Source: Clostridia bacterium | GTDB taxonomy: Bacteria > Bacillota > Clostridia > Oscillospirales > Acutalibacteraceae | NCBI GenBank assembly: GCA_030532035.1 | Contig: JAUNLX010000010.1 | Span: forward strand, 1 to 42,421 | Length of the DNA: 42,421 nucleotides | Reading direction: 5' to 3' | Shown: piece after piece, positions 7,889 through 17,487 of the stretch | Layout: each line of letters begins with the position of its first letter | Numbering within the stretch: position 1 is the stretch's first letter | Program-made: the position numbers and the translations under genes | The notes under the pieces: generated by a model | What the model was told of the DNA's origin: nothing | Databases searched by the model: none | What the model saw: only the letters and a program-made list of their open reading frames with translations

Positions 7889-9545
7889 AAGTGATATAGA
7901 AATCGCGCAGGGAATTGAGCCCAATAAGATTATAGAAATTGCTGAAAAAATTGGGCTTTCTGAAAATGATATTGAATATTACGGGAAGTATAAAGCAAAA
8001 ATCAATATAAATTCTCTTAAAAATAAGGAGCAGAATGGAAAATTAATCTTAGTTACCGCAATAACACCTACTCCTGCTGGAGAGGGTAAAACCACAACAT
8101 CTATAGGACTTGCAGACGCTATGTCTAGCTTGGGCAAGAAGACAATTTTAGCTCTGAGAGAACCATCTTTGGGCCCCGTTTTTGGAATAAAGGGTGGCGC
8201 AACTGGCGGAGGATATTCTCAGGTCATTCCCATGGAAGATATAAATTTACACTTCACAGGGGATTTTCATGCTATAGGAGCTGCCAACAATTTACTTGCG
8301 GCTATGATTGACAACCATATTCAACATGGAAATAAACTTAAAATTGATCCAAAAACTATCACCTGGACACGCTGTTTAGATATGAATGATAGACAACTGC
8401 GTTTTTTAGTTGACGGCTTAGGTGGCAGAATGAATGGAGTTCCACGAGAAGACAGTTTTTGCATTACTGTTGCTTCCGAGATTATGGCAATTTTTTGCCT
8501 TGCCACAAATCTTATGGATTTAAAAAAGAGAATTTCTGAAATTATCATCGGTTATTCTTATGACAATAATCCCATTACCGCTGGAGACCTCAAAGCACAA
8601 GGAGCAATGACAGCTCTTTTGAAAGACTCTTTCAATCCAAATCTCGTTCAAACTCTGGAGCATACGCCAGCAATAGTACATGGTGGGCCTTTTGCAAATA
8701 TTGCTCATGGCTGTAATTCTTTAATTGCAACGCAAACGGCTCTTAAATTGGGAGATTATGTTGTTACAGAAGCTGGTTTTGGTGCTGATTTAGGTGCTGA
8801 GAAATTTTTAGATATTAAATGTAATGCCGGAAAATTAAAACCAGATGCCTGCGTTTTAGTTGCTACTTGTAGAGCACTTAAAAACCATGGAGGTGTAAGT
8901 AAAGAAGACTTAGACATTCCAAATATTCAGGCAGTAAAAAAAGGATTTTCAAATCTCAAAAGACATATTGAAAATCTCAAAAATAAATATAAACTCAACT
9001 TAGTTGTTGCCATAAATGCTTTTCCAAGTGATACCAAAGAAGAAATAGACTTGATTATATCTGAATGTGAAAAGCTTTCCGTAAAGGCAGTTCTTGCAAA
9101 TCATTGGGCTTTAGGTGGAAAAGGAGCAGAAGATTTAGCAAAAGAAGTTATTTCTCTATGCGACGAAAAAAATGAATTTGAGAGTATAACTACAAAAAAG
9201 AGTGTAGAAGAGAAGATAAAAACTATATCCGAAAATATTTATGGTGCCAAAGATGTAAAATATACAAAACAGGCAACACAAAAATTAGAAAAATTAAAAG
9301 AAGACGGCTACGGCAATTTAGATGTTTGTATCGCCAAAACACAGTATAGTTTTTCTGATAATCCTCAACTAAAAGGAGCCCCTGAAGATTTTGAAATCAC
9401 TGTGCGTGATATTAAAATCTCTGCAGGAGCAAATTTTGTTGTTGTTTTGACAGGAGATATTTTGACTATGCCGGGACTGCCGACAAAACCTGCCGCTGAA
9501 AATATAGATGTTGATGAAAGTGGTAAGATTAGCGGTTTATTCTGA
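7875..9545 (+). CDS. fhs: Formate-tetrahydrofolate ligase
   Basis: 556 residues, full length. Fhs makes 10-formyl-THF from formate, THF and ATP, feeding one-carbon metabolism and, in acetogens, the Wood-Ljungdahl pathway. The P-loop [16 protein letters not shown] is near residues 63-78, followed by [20 protein letters not shown] and the C-terminal [12 protein letters not shown]. It overlaps the end of nnr and its last nine bases overlap the convergent queT end. Presence of fhs is common in purine-making clostridia and alone does not prove acetogenesis. Confidence 0.97.
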   Translation: MKEYKSDIEIAQGIEPNKIIEIAEKIGLSENDIEYYGKYKAKININSLKNKEQNGKLILVTAITPTPAGEGKTTTSIGLADAMSSLGKKTILALREPSLGPVFGIKGGATGGGYSQVIPMEDINLHFTGDFHAIGAANNLLAAMIDNHIQHGNKLKIDPKTITWTRCLDMNDRQLRFLVDGLGGRMNGVPREDSFCITVASEIMAIFCLATNLMDLKKRISEIIIGYSYDNNPITAGDLKAQGAMTALLKDSFNPNLVQTLEHTPAIVHGGPFANIAHGCNSLIATQTALKLGDYVVTEAGFGADLGAEKFLDIKCNAGKLKPDACVLVATCRALKNHGGVSKEDLDIPNIQAVKKGFSNLKRHIENLKNKYKLNLVVAINAFPSDTKEEIDLIISECEKLSVKAVLANHWALGGKGAEDLAKEVISLCDEKNEFESITTKKSVEEKIKTISENIYGAKDVKYTKQATQKLEKLKEDGYGNLDVCIAKTQYSFSDNPQLKGAPEDFEITVRDIKISAGANFVVVLTGDILTMPGLPTKPAAENIDVDESGKISGLF

Positions 9546-10064
9546 TTTTTTGAATATATTTAATTTCAATATTGCAAAATAGAAGAAAAATCCACCGACA
9601 ACACACATAACAAATTCACTGAGTGCTATCTGACCAGCATTTATAAAAAATAACTTTCCTTTATTTGCCTCATTTGCAAAAAATGTAATTTCGGCGCCTA
9701 TGATTATTGCGTTAAAAATTACTGGCATAAATGAAGACAATATTGGGAAGTTTTTAACTTTTATGTTGCGAAACCAATAAGTTGTAACTGCTGAAAGCAA
9801 GGTTGCCAGACTGCCGAGTAAAATGTCGACAATCCCCATTGGGCTTCCTATGTTACCTAAAATACAGCCTATTGTAAGTCCGGGAATGGCGGCTGGAGTA
9901 AAGACAGGTAGAATATTTAAAACTTCGGAAATTCTAAATTGAATTGGTCCGTAAGCCATACCTAAAAATGACGAAAAATATGTCATTGCCACATATACAG
10001 CGGCAATAATTCCCGCCTCCACTAAAAATAAAGTCTTTTTTGAAATATTAGTTTTTTCTTGCAC
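9537..10064 (-). CDS. queT: QueT-family transporter (ECF substrate-binding component, queuosine precursor)
   Basis: 175 residues with about five hydrophobic segments. The sequence [35 protein letters not shown] is the hallmark of the QueT family (the run is quoted in parts: [14 protein letters not shown] near 44-57 is the key piece). QueT proteins are S-components of energy-coupling-factor importers, thought to take up a queuosine precursor. The GTG at 10064 is preferred because GGAGG precedes it by five bases; an in-frame TTG at 10076 lies on top of that site. No preQ1 riboswitch was seen upstream. It is monocistronic and converges on fhs. Confidence 0.85.
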   Translation of the reverse strand: MQEKTNISKKTLFLVEAGIIAAVYVAMTYFSSFLGMAYGPIQFRISEVLNILPVFTPAAIPGLTIGCILGNIGSPMGIVDILLGSLATLLSAVTTYWFRNIKVKNFPILSSFMPVIFNAIIIGAEITFFANEANKGKLFFINAGQIALSEFVMCVVGGFFFYFAILKLNIFKKSE

Positions 10065-10149
10065 TTTTTCCTCCAAATAATTTAATTCAAGGAATTATAA
10101 CATAAATAAACCGTATAAATTCAAATCAAATACGGATATGTATATATCC

Positions 10150-10178
10150 TTGTTCCTTTTCCTTGATAATGATATAAT
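10150..10178 (+). promoter_or_regulatory. Promoter of uppP
   Basis: TTGTTC (10150-10155), 17 bp, TATAAT (10173-10178). A 7-bp inverted repeat, TCCTTGT (10147-10153) with ACAAGGA (10180-10186), brackets it and could be an operator, though a chance match is possible. Confidence 0.6.
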
Positions 10179-10213
10179 CACAAGGACAAGTTGATATAAA
10201 CGAAAGGCGATTT

Positions 10214-11086
10214 ATGCAATATTTACAGGCAATAATTTTAGGAATAATTCAAGGCTTGACGGAATTTCTGCCAGTCTCGAGCAGCGGACATCTTTCAGTT
10301 GCACAACATTTTATGGGAATAAGCGGCGTAGACTCTTTGTCTTTGGCGATAATGCTTCATTTTGGTACTTTAATTGCAGTATTTATAGTATTTTATAAAA
10401 CTTTTTTGACGATTTTCAAAGAAATAGGAAAATTCTTAAAAGAGCTCTTTACAGGCAAATTACAATTCAAGGAAATTTCAGATGACCGCAGAATGTTATA
10501 TATGCTATTTTTATCTTGTCTTCCACTTCTTGCTCTGCTAATTCCAATAGGAAAAAACAGGAAGATAATGGATATCATATCTTATATTACAGGAGATAAA
10601 GACATTTTTGCAGAGGGTATCTTTTTTATCATAACTGCGATATTGCTTCTGGTTAGCTCATATATATATAAAAAAAGAAAAAACGATTATCCGGCTAAAG
10701 TCAATTCAAAACAAGCTTTTGCAATCGGATTTGCTCAGTTGTTTGCTACTTTACCAGGTATTTCCCGTTCGGGAGCAACTATTACAACGGGTATGCTATC
10801 AAAGGTAGACAAAGAATATATGGTGCGTTATTCATTTGTCTTGGGTACGCCAGCTATTTTAGCTGCAAATTTAATGGACATTAAGGACCTTGCAGAAACA
10901 GGAACTTTCGATTTTGGTATAGGCCCCGCAATTTTAGGAATTGTGGTTGCATGTATTGTCGGAGTTTTAGCTATTAAATTAACGGAATTTTTAGTAAAAA
11001 AAGATAAATTTAAGCTTTTTGGATATTATTGTTTAATTTTGGGAACAGGCGTTATTATAGCTGGAATAGTTGAAAAATTCATTTAA
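10214..11086 (+). CDS. uppP: Undecaprenyl-diphosphatase UppP (BacA)
   Basis: 290 residues, polytopic membrane protein. It removes a phosphate from undecaprenyl pyrophosphate so the lipid carrier of peptidoglycan precursors can be reused; overexpression gives bacitracin resistance. Both catalytic signatures are present: GLTEFLPVSSSGHLS (about 14-28) and PGISRSGATI (about 180-189). AAAGGCG precedes the ATG. The following ftsK starts 24 bases downstream and may be cotranscribed. Confidence 0.96.
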   Translation: MQYLQAIILGIIQGLTEFLPVSSSGHLSVAQHFMGISGVDSLSLAIMLHFGTLIAVFIVFYKTFLTIFKEIGKFLKELFTGKLQFKEISDDRRMLYMLFLSCLPLLALLIPIGKNRKIMDIISYITGDKDIFAEGIFFIITAILLLVSSYIYKKRKNDYPAKVNSKQAFAIGFAQLFATLPGISRSGATITTGMLSKVDKEYMVRYSFVLGTPAILAANLMDIKDLAETGTFDFGIGPAILGIVVACIVGVLAIKLTEFLVKKDKFKLFGYYCLILGTGVIIAGIVEKFI

Positions 11087-11109
11087 TTTACAATCAGGAG
11101 AGATAAAAT

Positions 11110-13413
11110 TTGGCAGTAAGACAGACAAAAAAAAGAAATACCAAGAGCGGAAAAGCCCATATAGAACAAGAAAAGAAAAGAGAATATCAAAGACAGATAG
11201 CTGCAATAATCTTATTTGCAACAGGATTTTTGTTGCTTTTTTTGGCGGCTATACCCGGCGCAGGCGTGTGGCAAATTTTTCGTGAAATTTTATTTGGTAT
11301 CTTTGGTGTAGTTTCATATTTTATCTCACTTATATTTTTCTTTGTGGGAATTATTTTGTCTATCAAGTATGAAAAAATCAATATTACAGCGAAAATCATT
11401 GAGGGCGTATTTTTAATAATTTTAATTTGTAGTGCTGTTTATGTTACTTTTACTACTGATGGACCGTTTGATTATTTAGGGGACATAAAATCGGCATTTG
11501 AGCTCGGGGAGGCCTATGATAATTCTGGTGCTCTTGGGGCAATTTTTGGTGGATTATTTATGCTCATAGGTCAAAGAAGACTTATCGGCGGATTGATTAT
11601 TGGTATTTTGACTGCTGTCGATTTAATGTTTTTGACAGGTTTGACAATTGCAAGCATATATTTAAATTCTAAGAGACAAGCTGATAAAATTTCAGAGATA
11701 AGCAGAGAAAAAGTTGAATCTTATAAAGAAAAAAAGCGTGTCAAAAAACAAGAACAGGCGAATTTTAATCCGGATATTCCACTTGGACCAGCGCCAGAAG
11801 AACAGAAAAAATTTGAAGATGATAAAGATAGTCAAATAAAAAAAGTAGATAGAATTGATGAAATAGTAAAAAAAGCTTCAGCAAAACCTTTGGAAAAGGA
11901 ACCTGCTATTTCGCCTAAACCTGAAAAAGTAGTAAATTCGGGTAATTATCGTTTGCCACCTCTGTCTTTGCTTAAAAAATCAGCAGGTGCAAAAAATGAC
12001 TCCTCTGGAGTTCTCAAAAATAATGCGCAGAGATTAGTTGATATTTTACAGAGCTTTGGGGTACAAACTAAACTCTTAGATATATCAGTGGGACCGTCTG
12101 TTACAAGATATGAGCTTTCCCCAGCTGCTGGTGTAAGACTCAGTAAAATAACAGGACTTTCTGATGACATTGCTTTGAATATGGCAGTTTCATCTGTGAG
12201 AATAGAGGCACCAATTCCTGGAAAAGCGGCACTTGGAATCGAAATTCCAAATAATGATCGAGTTGCTGTAACTTTGAGAGAACTTTTAGAAAGTCCGCAA
12301 TTTAAAAATGCAAAGAGCAAGACAGTTGTTGCTCTTGGAAAAAATATAACGGGCGATACAGTATTTACTGATATTTCAAAAATGCCCCATCTTTTGATAG
12401 CTGGAACAACTGGTTCTGGTAAGTCAGTGGCACTAAATTCTATGATTATGACAATTTTATTTAATGCTACTCCCGATGAAGTTAAAATGATAATGATAGA
12501 TCCTAAACAGGTTGAATTTAGTATATATAACGGACTTCCTCATCTTATGGTACCCGTAGTGTCCGATCCTAAACAGGCATCTGGTTCTCTTGCATGGGCA
12601 GTTAAGGAAATGTTAAACAGATACAAAATGTTTACTGAAAATAAAGTGCGTGATATAAGCGGATATAATGCCCTTGCTAAAAAAGATAAAGATTTACCAT
12701 ATATGCCCGCAATAATAATTGTAATTGATGAGCTTTCTGATTTAATGATGGTTGCTCCGACTGAAGTCGAGGATTCAATTTGTCGTTTAGCACAAATGGC
12801 GAGAGCGGCGGGTATGCATATGATTGTAGCGACACAGAGTCCAAGAGCCGATGTCATAACCGGTCTGATTAAAGCAAATATACCGTCTCGAATGGCTCTA
12901 ACTGCTGCCTCTCCATTAGAATCTCGTATAATTTTAGATGAGGGAGGAGCAGAAAAACTCATAGGTCATGGAGATATGCTATTTAAGCCCATTGGGAAAA
13001 ACAAACCGACAAGACTTCAGGGCTGTTTTATCTCTGATGAAGAAATAAGGGGCGTTGTAAATTTCGTAAAAGAACAACAGTCTTCTCAATATAATGAAGA
13101 AATTGTCGAACAAATAAAGGAAAATGCGAACAATATCGGGCTTAAAAAATCTGAAATTGTCCAAAATGGAGATGACAGTGATGAGCTTTTCCCACAGGCA
13201 GTTAAGGTTGTTGTTGAAAGAGGCGAGGCTTCCACTACTCTATTACAGAGAAAGTTGAAAATAGGATATGCTAGAGCAGCAAGAATAATAGATGAATTGG
13301 AAGAAAAGAAAATTATTGGGGCTTTTGCCGGAAGCAAGCCCAGAGATGTTTTAATTACGCCAGAAGAGTGGCTTGAAATGGATGCTATGAGAGATGATGA
13401 AAAAGCAGAGTAA
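11110..13413 (+). CDS. ftsK: DNA translocase FtsK/SpoIIIE
   Basis: 767 residues. Four N-terminal transmembrane helices (about 30-185), a charged linker, the RecA-like motor and a C-terminal winged-helix gamma domain (about 690-755) that reads KOPS-like sites. Walker A GTTGSGKS is near 432-439 and Walker B IIIVIDELSDLM near 536-547. It pumps chromosomal DNA through the closing septum or, in sporulating species, into the forespore. The start is TTG at 11110 with AGGAG eight bases upstream. Its end overlaps the next gene by 20 bases. Confidence 0.95.
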   Translation: MAVRQTKKRNTKSGKAHIEQEKKREYQRQIAAIILFATGFLLLFLAAIPGAGVWQIFREILFGIFGVVSYFISLIFFFVGIILSIKYEKINITAKIIEGVFLIILICSAVYVTFTTDGPFDYLGDIKSAFELGEAYDNSGALGAIFGGLFMLIGQRRLIGGLIIGILTAVDLMFLTGLTIASIYLNSKRQADKISEISREKVESYKEKKRVKKQEQANFNPDIPLGPAPEEQKKFEDDKDSQIKKVDRIDEIVKKASAKPLEKEPAISPKPEKVVNSGNYRLPPLSLLKKSAGAKNDSSGVLKNNAQRLVDILQSFGVQTKLLDISVGPSVTRYELSPAAGVRLSKITGLSDDIALNMAVSSVRIEAPIPGKAALGIEIPNNDRVAVTLRELLESPQFKNAKSKTVVALGKNITGDTVFTDISKMPHLLIAGTTGSGKSVALNSMIMTILFNATPDEVKMIMIDPKQVEFSIYNGLPHLMVPVVSDPKQASGSLAWAVKEMLNRYKMFTENKVRDISGYNALAKKDKDLPYMPAIIIVIDELSDLMMVAPTEVEDSICRLAQMARAAGMHMIVATQSPRADVITGLIKANIPSRMALTAASPLESRIILDEGGAEKLIGHGDMLFKPIGKNKPTRLQGCFISDEEIRGVVNFVKEQQSSQYNEEIVEQIKENANNIGLKKSEIVQNGDDSDELFPQAVKVVVERGEASTTLLQRKLKIGYARAARIIDELEEKKIIGAFAGSKPRDVLITPEEWLEMDAMRDDEKAE

Positions 13414-14329
13414 AATAATATATACAATTTTAGGAATAATTGGCTTATCATTATTTTTCATTTTAACTGCCTTTTTAAATATCAATGGAAACCCCGATTT
13501 AAGTCGTGCTTTTGGAAAACTTGGAACTGAAAGCGAAAATATTGCGACAAAACAAAGTTTTTACATATCTTTTATTGATGTAGGTCAAGGAGATTGTGCT
13601 TTAATAAAATGTGATGATAAATATATGCTGATTGATGCAGGGGATTCTTCGGCTGTCAGTAAAATAGAATCTCATCTAAAAGCTGTAGGTTGTAAAGAAT
13701 TAGACTATGTTATCATTACTCATCCCCATGCAGACCATATCGGTGGTATGCCACAAATAATAAATGATTTTAAAGTTAATAATGTTGTAATTCCAGATAT
13801 ATCATCAGAAAATCTTCCATCTACTAAGACTTTTATAAACACTCTCAAGGCAATTAAGGAGAGCAAGGCAAAAGTCTTCAAGGCACAGGATACAGATGAG
13901 TTTGATTTTGGAAATGCCAAAGTTGAAATTTTTTCTCCCAAAACAAAAAATGACAGTCTAAATAATCTTTCCGTTGTTATGAAAATAACTTACGGAAAAA
14001 ACTCTTTTTTGTTTACTGGAGATATGGAAAAAGATGTTGAAAGCAAATTGTTAAAAAAATTTGCAGACAACACAAAAATATTTAAAAGTGATGTTTTAAA
14101 AGTGGCTCATCATGGAAGCTCAACTTCCAGTTCTAAAAAATTTATCCAAGCTGTCAAACCTGAAATAGCAGTTATAAGTTGTGCAGAAAATAATGATTAT
14201 CATCATCCTCATTCTTCTGTACTCAAGACCTTAGAGGAAAACAAAGTAAAGATTTACAGAACAGATAAAAATTCTACTATTTCGGTAGGCTCAGATGGTG
14301 AAAAGCTCTATTATCATACCAAGGAGTAA
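13394..14329 (+). CDS. Membrane-anchored ComEC/Rec2-like metallo-beta-lactamase-fold hydrolase
   Basis: 311 residues. An N-terminal transmembrane or signal segment (about 8-28) is followed by an MBL-fold domain resembling the C-terminal, extracellular domain of the competence channel ComEC: FIDVGQGDCALI, THPHADHIGG, the Asp in FTGDME and the VAHHGSST motif, all zinc ligands intact. ComEC C-domains are proposed to degrade the non-transforming DNA strand, but stand-alone versions like this are poorly characterised. Translation starts inside the end of ftsK, and a DUF5696 lipoprotein follows after 13 bases, so the three form an operon. Substrate not inferable. Confidence 0.85.
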   Translation: MMKKQSKIIYTILGIIGLSLFFILTAFLNINGNPDLSRAFGKLGTESENIATKQSFYISFIDVGQGDCALIKCDDKYMLIDAGDSSAVSKIESHLKAVGCKELDYVIITHPHADHIGGMPQIINDFKVNNVVIPDISSENLPSTKTFINTLKAIKESKAKVFKAQDTDEFDFGNAKVEIFSPKTKNDSLNNLSVVMKITYGKNSFLFTGDMEKDVESKLLKKFADNTKIFKSDVLKVAHHGSSTSSSKKFIQAVKPEIAVISCAENNDYHHPHSSVLKTLEENKVKIYRTDKNSTISVGSDGEKLYYHTKE

Positions 14330-14342
14330 TTCGGAGGAATAA

Positions 14343-16472
14343 ATGAAAAAAATATCAATAAAAATATTAAATGTTGTTTTAGCTGTTGTTTTACTCTGCA
14401 CAATGCTCTCTTCTTGTGTTGGGCAGAAAAAAGCAAAATTTTCTAATGCAAAGGCAAAGCAAGGAACGGTTTCCAATGCAATAGCTACATATAATGCAAA
14501 TAATATGGATTTGATAAAAGGCTCAAATTTAGTAGAACTATATTTTGACAGAGTTTCGTTTTGTCCAGTTATTAAATACAGAACGACAGGAGCTTTTTGG
14601 TCAGGACTTTCAAAAGAAAATGCAAATGCTGATGTTGTAAGAATGAAAGTTGAATACAAGGGCAAAATATATGAACTTTTTTCTCAAAAAAATGCAGTTG
14701 CTTTAGGTAAAGCTGCATATAGTTATACAGATGACGGTGTTTTAGTAAAATATGATTTTGAAGTTGGAGAAAAAGAAGAAATTGTCAAAATACCTTTTGA
14801 AATCGATTTTTCACTCAAAGATGGTTGCCTTTATGCAACAGCCGATCTTGAAAACTTTAAAAATCTCAAAGACGTAAATTTAATATCTTTAGATATTTTA
14901 CCTTTTTTCGGTTCTGTTAAAGATTCCGTAGAAGGCGATTATATGCTTGTTCCAGATGGCTGCGGAGCTATAATAAAAACAGCAGCGCCTGGAAATGCGA
15001 ATTATGATATTAAAACATATGGTTCAGATTTTGGCGTAAGAGATAAAAAAGAAATTCCATATAGCACGATTGCCGCTTTTGGAGTAAAACATGAAAAAAA
15101 TGCTTTTGCCGGTATGGTAGTAGAGGGAGATTCTCTCAGCAGAATTATCGCAAATAAAAAACAAGGTGGATATAACAATATTTATCCAACATTTGACATA
15201 ACGCCAACTAATTTAGATAAAAATGGAAAAGGGAATATAGGTAAAAATTCATACAATGGAAAAGTAAAAGTAGCATATAGATTTTTATCAGGAAATAAAA
15301 CCACGCCAGCTTTACTTGCTTCTCTTGTAAGAGAGCAACTTATAAGGGAAAATTTTTTATCTGACTTGAATGAAAAAGAGAAAAACGAAGTACCAGTCAA
15401 TTTATCCATTTTAGGAAGAATGAAAGTCGGAGCTTTTAAGAAAAATTTTACAACTTATGATGAAGCTCTTGAAATGCTGACTCATGCAAAATCCAAGGGC
15501 ATAAACAATATAAATATAAGATATGTAGGTGCTTTAGAGGGCGGAAATCGTCAAAAACAGTTGCGATTTGCCAATATTAGTAATATGCTCGGAACAGATA
15601 AATCTTTTTCGAAACTTGAAGATTATTCGAGAAACCAGCAATGTAATCTATTCCTCGACACCAAGTTGTTTAATTTATCTGGAAGAAAGGCCTTTGACAT
15701 TGGCGGCAGAATGATAAAATTTGCTCCTTCAAATCCGATTGAAGAACAGTTTGATAAAGACAAGGCCACTGTATTTCCCTCCTCTCAACAAAAGGCTTAT
15801 AAACAAATTATATCTTTCAATAAAAATATGAAAAAACACAATATCACAGGATATTGTGTTTCGGACGCATCAAAGTATTTATATTCTGATTTTTACAATA
15901 AAAAGATGAATCGTGAAGCGGCAAGTTTGTCAGTAAAAGAGCAGATAAAACAATTTCCCAATTCAAAAAATATTGCAGTAGAACACGGAAATTTATATTC
16001 TCTATTAGATGTCGGCGTTATATATAATTTGCCTTATAAGACAACATATAAACAAAGCAATTTTTATGAAGAAATACCCTTTATACAAATGATTTTACAT
16101 GGCAATGTTGATTATTCCATAGGTTATTTCAATTTGAGTGAAGACCATGACACGATATTACTTAAATCTATTGAATATGGAGCAGTGCCGTCATATGTTT
16201 GGGCTTTTGATGATAAGTTGTCGGCTGGCGATGAAAAATCTAAATTCTATTATGAAAATTCCATAAATAAAGCAGTTGAAGATTATACGAAAATTAATAC
16301 AGCTTTTAGTGATTTAAGATATGCAAAAATCACAGACCATACTAAAATCAGTGATGGACTTTATAGGACAGAATTTAACAACGGAACTTTCATTTATGTA
16401 AATTATAATAAAAGTGATATTACGCACGAATCTTTTATAATAAAAGCCCGTAGCTTTTTGAGAATTAATTAA
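14343..16472 (+). CDS. DUF5696-type lipoprotein (unknown function)
   Basis: 709 residues. A signal peptide ends in a lipobox LSSC with Cys25, so it is predicted to be a lipid-anchored surface protein. The middle resembles the DUF5696 family (YMLVPDGCGAIIK; later segments look like a glycosidase-type barrel), a family often found beside polysaccharide-uptake or wall genes in Clostridia; this assignment is from memory of the pattern and moderately sure. GGAGG precedes the ATG at 14343. It is the last gene of ftsK-MBL-DUF5696, so a link to envelope or septal biology is possible but unproven. Confidence 0.65.
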   Translation: MKKISIKILNVVLAVVLLCTMLSSCVGQKKAKFSNAKAKQGTVSNAIATYNANNMDLIKGSNLVELYFDRVSFCPVIKYRTTGAFWSGLSKENANADVVRMKVEYKGKIYELFSQKNAVALGKAAYSYTDDGVLVKYDFEVGEKEEIVKIPFEIDFSLKDGCLYATADLENFKNLKDVNLISLDILPFFGSVKDSVEGDYMLVPDGCGAIIKTAAPGNANYDIKTYGSDFGVRDKKEIPYSTIAAFGVKHEKNAFAGMVVEGDSLSRIIANKKQGGYNNIYPTFDITPTNLDKNGKGNIGKNSYNGKVKVAYRFLSGNKTTPALLASLVREQLIRENFLSDLNEKEKNEVPVNLSILGRMKVGAFKKNFTTYDEALEMLTHAKSKGINNINIRYVGALEGGNRQKQLRFANISNMLGTDKSFSKLEDYSRNQQCNLFLDTKLFNLSGRKAFDIGGRMIKFAPSNPIEEQFDKDKATVFPSSQQKAYKQIISFNKNMKKHNITGYCVSDASKYLYSDFYNKKMNREAASLSVKEQIKQFPNSKNIAVEHGNLYSLLDVGVIYNLPYKTTYKQSNFYEEIPFIQMILHGNVDYSIGYFNLSEDHDTILLKSIEYGAVPSYVWAFDDKLSAGDEKSKFYYENSINKAVEDYTKINTAFSDLRYAKITDHTKISDGLYRTEFNNGTFIYVNYNKSDITHESFIIKARSFLRIN

Positions 16473-16478
16473 CTTGAT

Positions 16479-16502
16479 AATAAAATCTCATTTGATTTTA
16501 TT
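16479..16502. terminator. Weak bidirectional terminator between convergent genes
   Basis: AATAAAATC (16479-16487) pairs with GATTTTATT (16494-16502). It is very AT-rich and overlaps the last codons of metA, so it may be weak, but no other terminator fits in the 15-bp gap. Confidence 0.4.
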
Positions 16503-17405
16503 TATGTCATATGGTGTTTTTTGATATACAAAATAATTTAGCCAGTTTGAAAAAACTACACTGGCACTTTGTCTCCAGATTAGCGGCGGAGTTTTTTCAG
16601 TATTGTCATTTGGGAAATAATTAAAAGGTAATTTTGTGTTCAAGCCCTTATTTTTATCGCGAAAATATTCATTGGCAAGTGTCACACGATCATATTCAAG
16701 ATGACCGAGTATATAGAAATAACGACAAGACTTATCTGCAATGATACTCACTCCAGATAAATCAGAGTCGGCGAGTATTTCAAGATCTTTTTCTTTTTCA
16801 ATATCTTCAGTTCTCACTTCAGTATAACGAGAATGTGGCATAAAAAATACATCGTCTAAATTTCTGGTTAGAGCATGAAAAGGATTTTTTACACGCTGTT
16901 CAAATACTCCGAATAATTTTTCATTCAGTAAATATTTAGGGATTCCATATTTATGAAAGAGAGCGGCTTGAGCTCCCCAACAGATGAAAAGATTAGAATA
17001 TACATGGCTTTTTGCCCAATCAAAAACTTCACATAGTTCTTCCCAATAATCAACTTTTTCATAATCTAAAGTTTCGACAGGGGCACCAGTTACAATCATT
17101 CCGTCAAATTTGTCATCTTTTATTTGACTAAAAGTTTTATAAAATTTATGAATGTGTTCTGATGAAGTATTTTTACTTTGATGAGATGACATCTGTAAAA
17201 GTTCAACATCAATTTGTAATGGCGAATTACTTAACAGGCGAAGAATTTGAGTTTCAGTTTCAATTTTTTTAGGCATCAAATTGACAATCAAAATTTTAAG
17301 CGGTCGAATATCCTGCGTATATGCACGAGTATCGGACATTACGAAGATATTTTCCAGTTCGAGATTGTGTTTTGCGGGTAGTTGATCGTCAATGATTATA
17401 GGCAT
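16488..17405 (-). CDS. metAA: Homoserine O-acetyltransferase (MetA family)
   Basis: 305 residues, first committed step of methionine synthesis, of the MetA (not MetX) fold. The nucleophile is Cys142 in CWGAQAAL, with His235 and Glu237 in GHLEYD completing the triad; residue numbers match the family exactly. Residue 111 is Glu (GAPVE), the switch residue known to give acetyl-CoA preference, while Gly111 gives succinyl-CoA. So this is predicted to make O-acetylhomoserine despite frequent annotation as a succinyltransferase. GGAG precedes the ATG. No SAM riboswitch or T-box is present in the short divergent gap to pyrB. Confidence 0.93.
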   Translation of the reverse strand: MPIIIDDQLPAKHNLELENIFVMSDTRAYTQDIRPLKILIVNLMPKKIETETQILRLLSNSPLQIDVELLQMSSHQSKNTSSEHIHKFYKTFSQIKDDKFDGMIVTGAPVETLDYEKVDYWEELCEVFDWAKSHVYSNLFICWGAQAALFHKYGIPKYLLNEKLFGVFEQRVKNPFHALTRNLDDVFFMPHSRYTEVRTEDIEKEKDLEILADSDLSGVSIIADKSCRYFYILGHLEYDRVTLANEYFRDKNKGLNTKLPFNYFPNDNTEKTPPLIWRQSASVVFSNWLNYFVYQKTPYDINKIK

Positions 17406-17436
17406 AATTTTCTCCTTTTTTATAAATTAGAAAGCA

Positions 17437-17465
17437 AGTATAACAAAACAGTGATTAATCTTCAA
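17437..17465 (-). promoter_or_regulatory. Promoter of metA
   Basis: On the minus strand TTGAAG (complement of 17460-17465), 17 bp and TATACT (complement of 17437-17442). The pyrB promoter must overlap this region but no clear match was found on the plus strand. Confidence 0.6.
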
Positions 17466-17487
17466 GTTGAGTACAAGAGAGGTAAAA

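Noticed and set aside
10065-10213. preQ1 riboswitch in front of queT
   Set aside because: No preQ1 hairpin or A-rich tail with CTAA-like end was seen on the minus strand of this gap.
17406-17487. SAM riboswitch or T-box in front of metA
   Set aside because: The divergent gap is about 80 bp and contains only the metA promoter and ribosome-binding sites.
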